Source: Cytophagales bacterium UBA2561
GTDB taxonomy: Bacteria > Bacteroidota > Bacteroidia > Cytophagales > Thermoflexibacteraceae
NCBI GenBank assembly: GCA_002340355.1
Contig: DDLX01000027.1
Span: 162,207-226,206 of the forward strand
Reading direction: 5' to 3'
Length of the DNA: 64,000 bases
Below, piece after piece: positions 56,637 to 64,000 of the stretch. How positions within the stretch are numbered: position 1 is the stretch's first letter; every line of letters begins with the position of its first letter. The position numbers were made by a program, and so were the translations under genes. The notes beneath the pieces are model-generated. The model searched no databases and was not told the DNA's origin. It saw only the letters and a list, made by a program, of their open reading frames with translations.

Positions 56637-58877
56637 TTATTCTCCTTTCTGTTCAGTTTTGAGGAGAAACTCTTTGAACTTATTGGGTACTAATTTTTTA
56701 GGCCAATAATTATTTTCCAAGTCTGTATCGGCAGTTTCTAAGAAGGGATCAAGTACGATTTTTGTGATTTTCTTTTCTCGTACAAAAACCTTCGTTGCTT
56801 TTTCAGCATTCTTCCGCCAAATTTCAGCAGGAATCTGGATAATTTCTTTAGAATCATCTTCATAAGAAATTTCTAAAATAACAGGCATTACTAAACCGCC
56901 CTTATTTTCAAAGGTTAATTCATAAAAGTTTGCCTCTTTCTTTATCTGCCCCACTTGACTAGGAGCTAATTGAGCATAAAACGTCTTAATATCGTCAGGA
57001 GAAACCTCTTGATTAGTTGTAGTATCTGCTTTTATCTTCTCTTTTTCAGATTTTTCTGGTTCTTTATCCGTCATTTGATATCGTTTAATTCCTGTTAAAG
57101 CAATATCCACATTATCAACAGAATAAAACCAGCCTCGCCAAAACCAATCTAAATCTGTTCCTGAAGCATCTTCCATTGTACGGAAAAAATCAGCAGGAGT
57201 AGGGTGTTTGAATGCCCAACGGCGAGAATATTCCTTAAAAGCCCGATCAAATAACTCAGGTCCCATAATAGTTTGGCGCAAGATATTAAGAGCTGTAGCA
57301 GGCTTTCCATAGGCATTAGGTCCCAATTGCTGAACTTGTTCGGGATTTGTCATAATGGGACTTAATAAGGTTTTATCCATACTCATGTACGGCACAATTT
57401 TTTGAGGAGGTCCTTCCCTTGAATCTAAAGGTCCTTCATACCATTCTTGTTCCGTCAAATATTGTAAGAATGTATTCAAACCCTCATCCATCCAAGCCCA
57501 TTGACGTTCATCGGAATTAACAATCATAGGAAAATAGTTATGCCCCACTTCATGAATAATCACCATCACCATATAGTACTTCATTTCAGGACTGTATGAA
57601 CCATCAGGTCGAGGTCGTCCCCAATTGAAGCAAATCATAGGGTATTCCATACCTAAATTCCAAGGAGTTACGTGTACTGAAATGGCTTTATGATACGGAT
57701 ATGGGAATGTATATTTAGAATAGGTTTTGAGGGTATGAGCAACAGTACGAGTCGAATATTTTTCCCAAAGTGGATTTCCTTCTTTTGGATAATAAGACAT
57801 TGCCATCACTTTATTTGAGCCTTTGCCCTTCTTTTTCTTTTTGGTATCAGCATCCAAATCCACATACATTTTAGAAAACTCTTCTGCCCCTTCAATTTCT
57901 ACACCCATCGCATCCCAAATGAATTTTCGGGAAGAGGAAAAGGCTACATCTCGTACATTATCCGATTTAAAAATCCAAGTTTTCTTTTCTTTCGATTTCG
58001 AAGATTTATTTTTGTCAGCTTCGGCTTCCGTTACAATCATGACGGGGTCAGTTGCATTTTCAGCCTCTTGAAGACGTTCGATTTGTGTCTTTGTCAAAAC
58101 TTCTTTCGGATTCATCAATAAACCTGTTGCGCCTACGATATGGTCAGCAGGAACTGTGATTTTCAAATTATACGAACCAAAAGTTAGGGCAAATTCTCCA
58201 TTCCCTAAAAACTGCTTGTTTTGCCAACCATCGTAATCATTATAGACACACATTCTAGGATAAAATTGAGCAATAGCAAAAGTATAATTACCATCAGGAA
58301 AGGATTCATATCCTGACCGTGCGCCTTTCATAACATCATTAATCGGGTAGTTCCATTTGATTGAAAACTTGATAGTTTCACCTGACTTTAAAGGAGTTGG
58401 CAAATCAACTGCCATCATGGTTTTATTGATGATGTAAGACAAATCTTTGCCATTAACATCTTTAATTGAAATAATATTAAATCCACCATCAAATTTATCA
58501 GGAATAACATCATCCATCTTCCAAGGCGACATTTGTTCTTGAATGGCATTGGTTTTTGTCAGCCGTTTATCTGAGTTTTTATCACGAATATTTTGGTCTA
58601 ATTGAAGCCACAAATACGACAAAGCATCAGGTGAATTATTGGTATAAGTGATGGTTTCTTGCCCTCGAATTTCGAGTTTTTCTTCATCCAATTCTACCGC
58701 AATATCATAGTCAGCTTTTTGTTGCCAGTACCGATGCCCTGGCGAACCTGAGCCTGTACGATAATCACTACTAGGACGGTGATTAAGTTGTTCAAATTTG
58801 TCGGTATGTCTGCCTTCTTGCCCCCAAGCTGAAAGTACAGTTAAGAACAACAAACCCATAGAGAAAATATTTTTCAT
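56637..58877 (-). CDS. M1-family zinc metallopeptidase (exported)
   Basis: The 746-residue protein has a signal peptide beginning MKNIFSMGLLFLTVLSAWGQ; the frame is open 24 codons further, but ATG 58877 puts the signal first. The M1 active site is HEVGH (near residue 441), followed by the second zinc ligand in MDEGLNTF; the upstream GMEYPMICFNWG is the variant of the GAMEN exopeptidase motif, so aminopeptidase specificity is uncertain. A long insert of Lys/Glu-rich character lies in the C-terminal third. It probably degrades peptides at the envelope. Single-gene unit. Confidence 0.92.
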   Translation of the reverse strand: MKNIFSMGLLFLTVLSAWGQEGRHTDKFEQLNHRPSSDYRTGSGSPGHRYWQQKADYDIAVELDEEKLEIRGQETITYTNNSPDALSYLWLQLDQNIRDKNSDKRLTKTNAIQEQMSPWKMDDVIPDKFDGGFNIISIKDVNGKDLSYIINKTMMAVDLPTPLKSGETIKFSIKWNYPINDVMKGARSGYESFPDGNYTFAIAQFYPRMCVYNDYDGWQNKQFLGNGEFALTFGSYNLKITVPADHIVGATGLLMNPKEVLTKTQIERLQEAENATDPVMIVTEAEADKNKSSKSKEKKTWIFKSDNVRDVAFSSSRKFIWDAMGVEIEGAEEFSKMYVDLDADTKKKKKGKGSNKVMAMSYYPKEGNPLWEKYSTRTVAHTLKTYSKYTFPYPYHKAISVHVTPWNLGMEYPMICFNWGRPRPDGSYSPEMKYYMVMVIIHEVGHNYFPMIVNSDERQWAWMDEGLNTFLQYLTEQEWYEGPLDSREGPPQKIVPYMSMDKTLLSPIMTNPEQVQQLGPNAYGKPATALNILRQTIMGPELFDRAFKEYSRRWAFKHPTPADFFRTMEDASGTDLDWFWRGWFYSVDNVDIALTGIKRYQMTDKEPEKSEKEKIKADTTTNQEVSPDDIKTFYAQLAPSQVGQIKKEANFYELTFENKGGLVMPVILEISYEDDSKEIIQIPAEIWRKNAEKATKVFVREKKITKIVLDPFLETADTDLENNYWPKKLVPNKFKEFLLKTEQKGE

Positions 58878-59495
58878 ATAGATTAAGAGGTTTTTGATAA
58901 AAAATTTATTAAAATAATTTTCAGTATTTTGATTCGGTAAAACTAACAAAAAAGCCCTAAAAATACTTGGATAAAAATTAGCTAAAATACGCTTTTTATT
59001 GGAAATAAAATAAGTATTTTTTCATTTATTAGAATAATATATATCGTTTTATGTTTTTTGTATCCTAAAAAAGGAAATTAAGGATCAAAGTTTATTTTCG
59101 GCAAAAAAATTGTAGTTTGAGATATAAAAAAGTGGAGTAAAAATTTTGTTTTTTCACTTTTGAAGTCTTACCTTTGTTATGTATTTCAGGCGAAATACTT
59201 CTTTTGGCATTGTATCAATGCTCCAATATTCCATCAGAATTTAACATATTCCGCCAAATAAAAGTAGGTAACACCTGTCTTAGCCAAATAATCTCAATTA
59301 TATAATCTCAATTTAAAACACATAAACAACATTAGGGCTTGGTATAGCTCTAAGTATTAAACCCCCTAACGGTTTCTCGTTAAATTTTTTCTTGATTTTA
59401 GTTTAAGGCAGGATGTCTTCAAATCATATCCAAGCCCCTGAAAAAATGTACATTTAACGAATACCTACATGGGCTGAAAATCTTAACACCTTATT
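58878..59495. promoter_or_regulatory. Long structured leader region upstream of rho
   Basis: This 618-base gap separates divergent genes. GGGCTTGG (59335-59342) can pair with CCAAGCCC (59430-59437), extended by TAT/ATA with one bulge, closing a domain of about 95 bases. Inside it, TAACG and CGTTA form a small hairpin followed by AAATTTTTT, which looks like an attenuator, and a 14-codon reading frame (ATG 59413, MSSNHIQAPEKMYI) overlaps the closing arm. rho autoregulates by attenuation in other bacteria; the same here is an inference. No larger gene is present. Confidence 0.4.
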
Positions 59496-61022
59496 ATGTA
59501 TAATATTGAAGAACTAAATGTACGCCTTCTATCCGAATTGCGACAAATTGCTGAACAAATGGGTGTAACAGGCTACAACAAACTCCCCAAAAAAGAACTG
59601 ATTTACAAGATATTGGACTTTCAAGCAGTCACCCCAGAAAAAGACTTGCCTGAGAAAAAGAACTTGACATCGACTCCCAAAAAACGAAACAATTCTCCCG
59701 CACAAGGTCGGCGAAACCGTAATGAAAATTCATCTCGAAAGGAGAAAATGGAGATGAAAAATACAGAATATAATTCAACTAAAAATAACTCTCCACACCC
59801 CAAGAATAATTCTAAAAATAGCCCTAAAAATATGAATCCAAACAATGCCGATACTCCTCCGAATCCTCCCAAAAGTCGAGGAAATAAACGCCGACAAATC
59901 AAAGACTTTGATGGAGTTATTGATAATGAGGGAGTACTTGAGATTATGCAAGATGGTTATGGATTTTTACGTTCTTCGGATTATAATTATTTGGCAAGTC
60001 CTGATGATATTTATGTTTCACCTTCTCAAATCAAACTGTTTGGACTCAAAACAGGAGATACGGTACGTGGACAAATTCGACCTCCCAAAGACGGAGAAAA
60101 ATATTTTGCTTTACTTCGGGTTGAGCTAGTAAATGGAAAAACCACAGACGAAATTCGTGATCGTGTTCCATTCGAATATCTAACGCCTCTTTTTCCTGAA
60201 GAAAAACTGAATTTAAGTTATCGTTCAAGAACACTTTCCACACGAATTTTAGATTTATTTGCCCCTATTGGTAAGGGACAACGAGGAATGATTGTTGCAC
60301 AACCCAAAACAGGTAAAACTGTATTACTCAAGGAAGTAGCAAACGCTATCGCCAAGAATCATCCTGAATGTTATTTGATTGTTTTGTTAATTGACGAACG
60401 ACCTGAAGAAGTCACAGATATGGCACGAAGCGTCAAAGCGGAAGTCATTTCTTCAACTTTTGATGAGCAGGCTGAACGTCATGTAAAAGTTTCGAGTATC
60501 GTATTAGAGAAAGCCAAACGTATGGTTGAATGTGGGCATGATGTAGTCATTTTATTAGATTCAATTACTCGATTGGCACGAGCATATAATACTTATGTTC
60601 CCTCATCAGGTAAAATTTTGACGGGTGGTGTAGATGCTAATGCACTTCATAAACCTAAGCGATTTTTTGGGGCAGCACGTAATGTTGAAGAGGGTGGTTC
60701 ATTAACTATCTTAGCCACTGCTCTAATTGATACAGGCTCAAAAATGGATGAAGTTATTTTTGAGGAATTCAAAGGAACGGGTAATATGGAACTCCAATTA
60801 GACCGAAAATTAGCCAATCGTCGCATTTATCCTGCTATCGAAATTCCATCTTCAGGAACTCGTCGAGAAGATTTATTATTGGATAAAGATACATTAGCAA
60901 GAGTCTGGATATTACGAAATTATATGGCAGACATGAACACTAATGAAGCCATGGATTTTATTCTTAAAAATATGAAAGGAAGCAAGGATAATGAAGAGTT
61001 CTTACTTTCAATGAATAGCTAA
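59496..61022 (+). CDS. rho: Transcription termination factor Rho
   Basis: The 508-residue protein has the N-terminal Rho_N helix domain (MYNIEELNVRLLSELRQIAEQMG), a 90-residue Asn/Lys/Pro-rich low-complexity insert typical of Bacteroidota, the RNA-binding cold-shock domain (GVLEIMQDGYGFLRSSDYNYLASPDDIYVSPSQIK) and the ATPase core: Walker A GMIVAQPKTGKTVLLKE, Walker B HDVVILLDSITRLARAYN, the R-loop and the Q-loop LTGGVDANALHKPKRFFGAARN. It ends transcripts by hexameric RNA translocation. It has a long leader that may regulate it and an intrinsic terminator. Confidence 0.97.
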   Translation: MYNIEELNVRLLSELRQIAEQMGVTGYNKLPKKELIYKILDFQAVTPEKDLPEKKNLTSTPKKRNNSPAQGRRNRNENSSRKEKMEMKNTEYNSTKNNSPHPKNNSKNSPKNMNPNNADTPPNPPKSRGNKRRQIKDFDGVIDNEGVLEIMQDGYGFLRSSDYNYLASPDDIYVSPSQIKLFGLKTGDTVRGQIRPPKDGEKYFALLRVELVNGKTTDEIRDRVPFEYLTPLFPEEKLNLSYRSRTLSTRILDLFAPIGKGQRGMIVAQPKTGKTVLLKEVANAIAKNHPECYLIVLLIDERPEEVTDMARSVKAEVISSTFDEQAERHVKVSSIVLEKAKRMVECGHDVVILLDSITRLARAYNTYVPSSGKILTGGVDANALHKPKRFFGAARNVEEGGSLTILATALIDTGSKMDEVIFEEFKGTGNMELQLDRKLANRRIYPAIEIPSSGTRREDLLLDKDTLARVWILRNYMADMNTNEAMDFILKNMKGSKDNEEFLLSMNS

Positions 61023-61068
61023 ATAAAAATAATTTATTTTTGATCACAAAATTGAAAATCAATATTTT

Positions 61069-61104
61069 AAACTTGCAAAGGCTTATAACCTAGCAAGTTT
61101 TTTT
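61069..61104 (+). terminator. Intrinsic terminator of rho
   Basis: AAACTTGC (61069-61076) pairs with GCAAGTTT (61093-61100) with an inner AGG/CCT pairing, followed by TTTT. Confidence 0.85.
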
Positions 61105-61231
61105 AGTTTAATACTTCGAATAACATCGTTCTTTTTTTACTAAAAATGATGATAAAATTTTGTCGTGTTATTCTTGAGCTGTATTTTTAAATAATAGAAA
61201 TAAAAACTAATATTTTTGAGTAAATATTCAA

Positions 61232-61750
61232 ATGATTAAAAGTATTACAATCCCTACCACTTCTTATCTAAATGATGAAGAGTTCGATTATTATGATTCT
61301 TTTCAAGGAGAATATCAAGATAAGAATAAACAAGTTACCATATTTGAACTTACCCAAGCTTTTTTTACGGCTTCTCCTAAATGGGTAGATAAATTATTCC
61401 AGTTACGTAATAGTATCGTTTCTTTAGTTGGTCTAAAAACTTCTTCTAATTCTTTAAAAAAATCACGTATTCCTTCCTCTTTTGAGGTAAATGATCGAGT
61501 AGGTTTCTTCAGAATTCTCAAAAAAACAGAACACGAAATCATTTTTGGAGAGGATGATACACACTTGAACTTTAAAGTGTCCCTCTTTCAAAAGTCTTCA
61601 ACTAATGTCATTCAAAAATTTACTTGTACTACAATCGTCAAATATCATAATTGGTTTGGAAAGTTATATTTCTTTTTTGTAAAGCCATTCCATAAATTAA
61701 TTGTACCAACTATAATGCAACAAATGATCAAAAAAGTTGAAAATAGATGA
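61232..61750 (+). CDS. DUF2867 family protein
   Basis: The 172-residue protein matches the DUF2867 START-like family: YYDSFQGEYQ, TQAFFTASPKWVDKLFQLRNSIVSLVGLKT, DRVGFFRILKKTEHEIIFGEDDTHLNFKVSL, and the tail VKPFHKLIVPTIMQQMIK. Members are often fused to NAD-binding domains or stand alone; no function is known. The stop codon overlaps the ATG of the next gene (ATGA at 61747-61750), so the two are coupled and their products may act together. Confidence 0.82.
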   Translation: MIKSITIPTTSYLNDEEFDYYDSFQGEYQDKNKQVTIFELTQAFFTASPKWVDKLFQLRNSIVSLVGLKTSSNSLKKSRIPSSFEVNDRVGFFRILKKTEHEIIFGEDDTHLNFKVSLFQKSSTNVIQKFTCTTIVKYHNWFGKLYFFFVKPFHKLIVPTIMQQMIKKVENR

Positions 61751-62136
61751 AATCAAAAAATGGAAAAATATTCCTCCTTTTAGGAATTATGCACACTGTA
61801 TTAGGCGTTTCTCCATGGGCATTTGGAAAACAATTTGTACTATTTTCTAATCAATTTTTTTTCAAGGTTAGTGAAGGACTACTCGAATTTCCTTTATTAA
61901 ATGGAAAAATGAATTATGAAAACTTTGCGGCATTCTGGTTTGTATATTTTGGATTATTACTGATTCCTATAGGATTTTTAATTGATTTTATAGAATCTCA
62001 AAGCATCTCAATTCCTAAAATCTTTATTTGGTCATATTTAGTTGTTGTGTTATTGGGGGTATATATGATTCCCTTTTCAGGAATGACGTTTTTAATGTTA
62101 CCTCATGCCCTTTACATGATATCTTCCGTCAAATAA
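61747..62136 (+). CDS. Small four-TM membrane protein
   Basis: The 129-residue protein has four predicted membrane helices: IFLLLGIMHTVLGVSPWAFG, FWFVYFGLLLIPIGFLIDF, FIWSYLVVVLLGVYMIPFSG and MTFLMLPHALYMI. It resembles DUF6463-type small membrane proteins. It overlaps the DUF2867 gene by 4 bases and precedes prmC by 19 bases, so the three form an operon. Confidence 0.75.
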   Translation: MKSKNGKIFLLLGIMHTVLGVSPWAFGKQFVLFSNQFFFKVSEGLLEFPLLNGKMNYENFAAFWFVYFGLLLIPIGFLIDFIESQSISIPKIFIWSYLVVVLLGVYMIPFSGMTFLMLPHALYMISSVK

Positions 62137-62155
62137 CTATATATTTTCAATATTT

Positions 62156-63025
62156 ATGAAAGTTAAACTTTTTTTGGATCGACTACTCACCGAACTTCTT
62201 CCATTTTATCCTTCCCAAGAGGCACAACAATTACTTTTTTTATTATTTGAAAATAGATTTCAACTTACTCGAAACCAATGGATTATTAATGAACGTGTCT
62301 TTTCGGAAGCAGATTATCAAATCATTTTACCAGATTTAAAACGTCTTCAAAATCACGAACCTATCCAGTATATTTTGAATGAAACTTATTTTTATGAACG
62401 AAAATTTTATACGACACCTGATGTACTAATTCCACGAATAGAAACCGAAGAGTTAATTCAATATATTTTAAAACAAATTAATACCAGTCATCAAAAAAAC
62501 ACAAAATTACATATTTTAGATATTGGAACGGGAAGTGGCTGTATTCCAATTACGCTATTTCACGAACTGACTCATAAAAAAATAGATTGTGACGTTTATG
62601 CCTTAGATATTTCTGCCTCAGCTTTAAAAATTGCTCAAAAAAATGCCAAAGAACTGAAAGCCAATATCCAATTTTATCAATTAGATATTTTAAAAAATGA
62701 CTTAAGCCAGCTACCTGATTTTGATATTATTATAAGTAATCCTCCTTACGTCCGAGAACTTGAAAAGACAAAAATGCAAGCTAATGTTCTAAATTATGAG
62801 CCTGCTATAGCACTATTTGTTCCAAATGACAACCCACTTCTTTTTTATGAGCATATCACAAAATTAGCTAATCAAAAATTAAAACAAGAAGGAAAGTTAT
62901 ATTTTGAAATTAATGAGGATTTTGGGAAAGAAACTCAGGAAATATTAGAAAAGTACTATTTTCATACTATTCATATTCAGGAAGATTTACATGGTAAAAA
63001 TCGTTTTGTATGGGGACAAAAATAG
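62156..63025 (+). CDS. prmC: Peptide chain release factor N5-glutamine methyltransferase
   Basis: The 289-residue protein has the PrmC N-terminal helical domain and the class I methyltransferase core: ILDIGTGSGCIPITL (SAM motif I), YALDISASALKIAQKNA, and the catalytic NPPY in DIIISNPPYVRELEK. It methylates the GGQ glutamine of RF1 and RF2 and so improves termination. It is the last gene of the DUF2867 - membrane protein - prmC operon. Confidence 0.95.
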   Translation: MKVKLFLDRLLTELLPFYPSQEAQQLLFLLFENRFQLTRNQWIINERVFSEADYQIILPDLKRLQNHEPIQYILNETYFYERKFYTTPDVLIPRIETEELIQYILKQINTSHQKNTKLHILDIGTGSGCIPITLFHELTHKKIDCDVYALDISASALKIAQKNAKELKANIQFYQLDILKNDLSQLPDFDIIISNPPYVRELEKTKMQANVLNYEPAIALFVPNDNPLLFYEHITKLANQKLKQEGKLYFEINEDFGKETQEILEKYYFHTIHIQEDLHGKNRFVWGQK

Positions 63026-63120
63026 TATTCTCCCCTACCCTATTCAAATTTTTGAAACTTGTTCAAACATACAAGAATTTTATTGAACTAAAATATTGAT
63101 TATCAATATATTAAAAACAA

Positions 63121-63154
63121 AAACCTATAAGGTTTGCAGAGAGCTTATAGGTTT
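63121..63154. terminator. Bidirectional terminator between prmC and tpiA
   Basis: AAACCTATAAG (63121-63131) pairs with CTTATAGGTTT (63144-63154) around a 12-base loop, with A and T runs on both sides, between convergent genes. The stem sequence resembles the island hairpin at 18022-18047. Confidence 0.85.
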
Positions 63155-63164
63155 TTTAGGAGAA

Positions 63165-63917
63165 TTAATAAGATTTTGCAATGGCAATAAAATCCTCTGC
63201 TTTCAAAGAAGCCCCGCCAATCAACCCACCATCCACATCAGGACAAGCAAATAGTTCTCGCGCATTACTTGGCTTACAACTTCCACCATATAAAATAGTT
63301 AGATTATCTGCCATTGTATCACCATATTTTTTGGCAATGTGCTGACGAAGCGCATAGTGCATTTCTTGAGCTTGTGCCGAGCTTGCTGTAACTCCTGTAC
63401 CAATTGCCCAAATAGGTTCATAAGCAAGTACTACTTCACTAAATTGCTGAGGTGATAAATGAAATAGTCCGTTGGTAATTTGTGTTGTTACCAGTTCCAC
63501 AAAATTTCCTGCCTCTCGTTGGGCTAAACTTTCTCCACAACAAAAAATAGGACGTAATTCACTTGCCAATGCCTGATTGACTTTGGTAGCTAATTGCTCA
63601 TCAGTTTCTTGAAAATATTCACGGCGTTCACTATGTCCTAAGATAACATAATCAACTCCAAAAGACTCCAAAATCGGAGCAGAAACTTCGCCTGTAAATG
63701 CACCAGAAGGCTGGTCACTACAATTTTGTGCGCCTAAGAAGACATTTCCTATTAATAATTTTTTGACATACCCTAAGTGTGGAAAAGGAGGACTAACCAC
63801 TAAAGTTACATCTGAAGGAATATTTTGAGCATGTCCAATAATTTCTGTAATCAGTTTTTTGCCTGCCGTCTGGTCAAGATTCATCTTCCAGTTTCCAGCT
63901 ACGATTTTTTTTCTCAT
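63165..63917 (-). CDS. tpiA: Triosephosphate isomerase
   Basis: The 250-residue enzyme interconverts dihydroxyacetone phosphate and glyceraldehyde 3-phosphate. It has the N-terminal VAGNWKMN with the catalytic Lys, the active-site histidine in VDYVILGHSERREYF, the catalytic Glu in VLAYEPIWAIGTGVTAS, and the phosphate-binding YGGSCKPSNA and GGLIGGASLK loops. It is full length and monocistronic. Confidence 0.98.
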   Translation of the reverse strand: MRKKIVAGNWKMNLDQTAGKKLITEIIGHAQNIPSDVTLVVSPPFPHLGYVKKLLIGNVFLGAQNCSDQPSGAFTGEVSAPILESFGVDYVILGHSERREYFQETDEQLATKVNQALASELRPIFCCGESLAQREAGNFVELVTTQITNGLFHLSPQQFSEVVLAYEPIWAIGTGVTASSAQAQEMHYALRQHIAKKYGDTMADNLTILYGGSCKPSNARELFACPDVDGGLIGGASLKAEDFIAIAKSY

Positions 63918-64000
63918 AAGTCTATCAATCAGCTAAGTTTTATATTTAAGAAGTAAATTAAATGAGATTATAATTGGGCTAAGTACATGACAAAAAAAGG

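Noticed and set aside
59413..59457. Leader peptide gene before rho
   Set aside because: The 14-codon frame has a plausible ATG but no coding evidence; it is mentioned only as part of the leader.

Overview
The window looks like chromosomal DNA of an AT-rich member of the Bacteroidota, most likely a cytophagalean. The signs are a SusC/SusD pair, DUF4290, DUF4836 and DUF5777 family proteins, a Rho factor with a long Asn/Lys/Pro-rich N-terminal insert, many exported proteins with Bacteroidota-type lipoprotein signals, almost no Shine-Dalgarno sequences, and several matches to the Bacteroidota -7 promoter element TAnnTTTG. I see no tRNA, rRNA, CRISPR array, intact insertion sequence or phage structural gene.

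Layout. 0.3-9.9 kb: mostly housekeeping and small regulatory genes (a HesB/IscA-like protein, a receiver + CheC pair, CobU, a DUF268 methyltransferase-like protein, FolC, a MaoC hydratase, three exported proteins, DUF4290, an ABC ATPase, a Uma2 nuclease). 10.0-14.3 kb: ribosomal proteins L20 and L35, a 2Fe-2S ferredoxin and PEP carboxylase. 14.3-20.8 kb: an accessory island. 21.1-27.6 kb: SufB and a SusD/SusC pair. 28.2-37.1 kb: a GT39 membrane glycosyltransferase, a leucine-rich-repeat protein, an NTF2-like protein, acetyl-CoA synthetase and two exported proteins. 37.7-53.7 kb: a TonB receptor followed by three large signalling proteins that all end in a SpoIIE/PP2C phosphatase, two of them 1755-1760-residue kinase-ATPase-GAF-phosphatase fusions. 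53.8-63.9 kb: MsrB, GatB, an M1 peptidase, Rho, DUF2867, PrmC and TPI.

The island is the most interesting part. Its first half is a tightly packed four-gene operon: a helical protein ending in a 22-residue Gly/Asn motif, a minimal nucleotidyltransferase (MNT), a HEPN protein, and a STAND NTPase with TPR-like repeats and a C-terminal SEC-C zinc motif. The STAND protein begins with the same 22-residue motif (NSKN-x3-G-x2-F-x4-G-x3-IGD) that ends the first protein. This matches the effector/NLR pairing described for bacterial amyloid signalling, here with an MNT-HEPN pair between the partners. The first gene carries an apparent frameshift near its start and the STAND gene an in-frame TAG just after the P-loop, so the copy is decaying, recoded or contains sequence errors.

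The second half of the island is a three-fold tandem array of a divergent module. Each unit has a leftward XRE-type repressor gene, its own operator-like inverted or direct repeats, and a rightward gene for a nearly invariant 88-residue protein of unknown function. The repressors differ strongly while the 88-residue protein stays constant, and the first copy of the small gene is broken. An eroded relic of the first repressor, including part of its leader, lies 38 kb away at 56.1-56.3 kb, so these units move or duplicate.

Stretches over 300 bases without a gene are described as features. Bases 1-265 and 63918-64000 hold nothing I can support.
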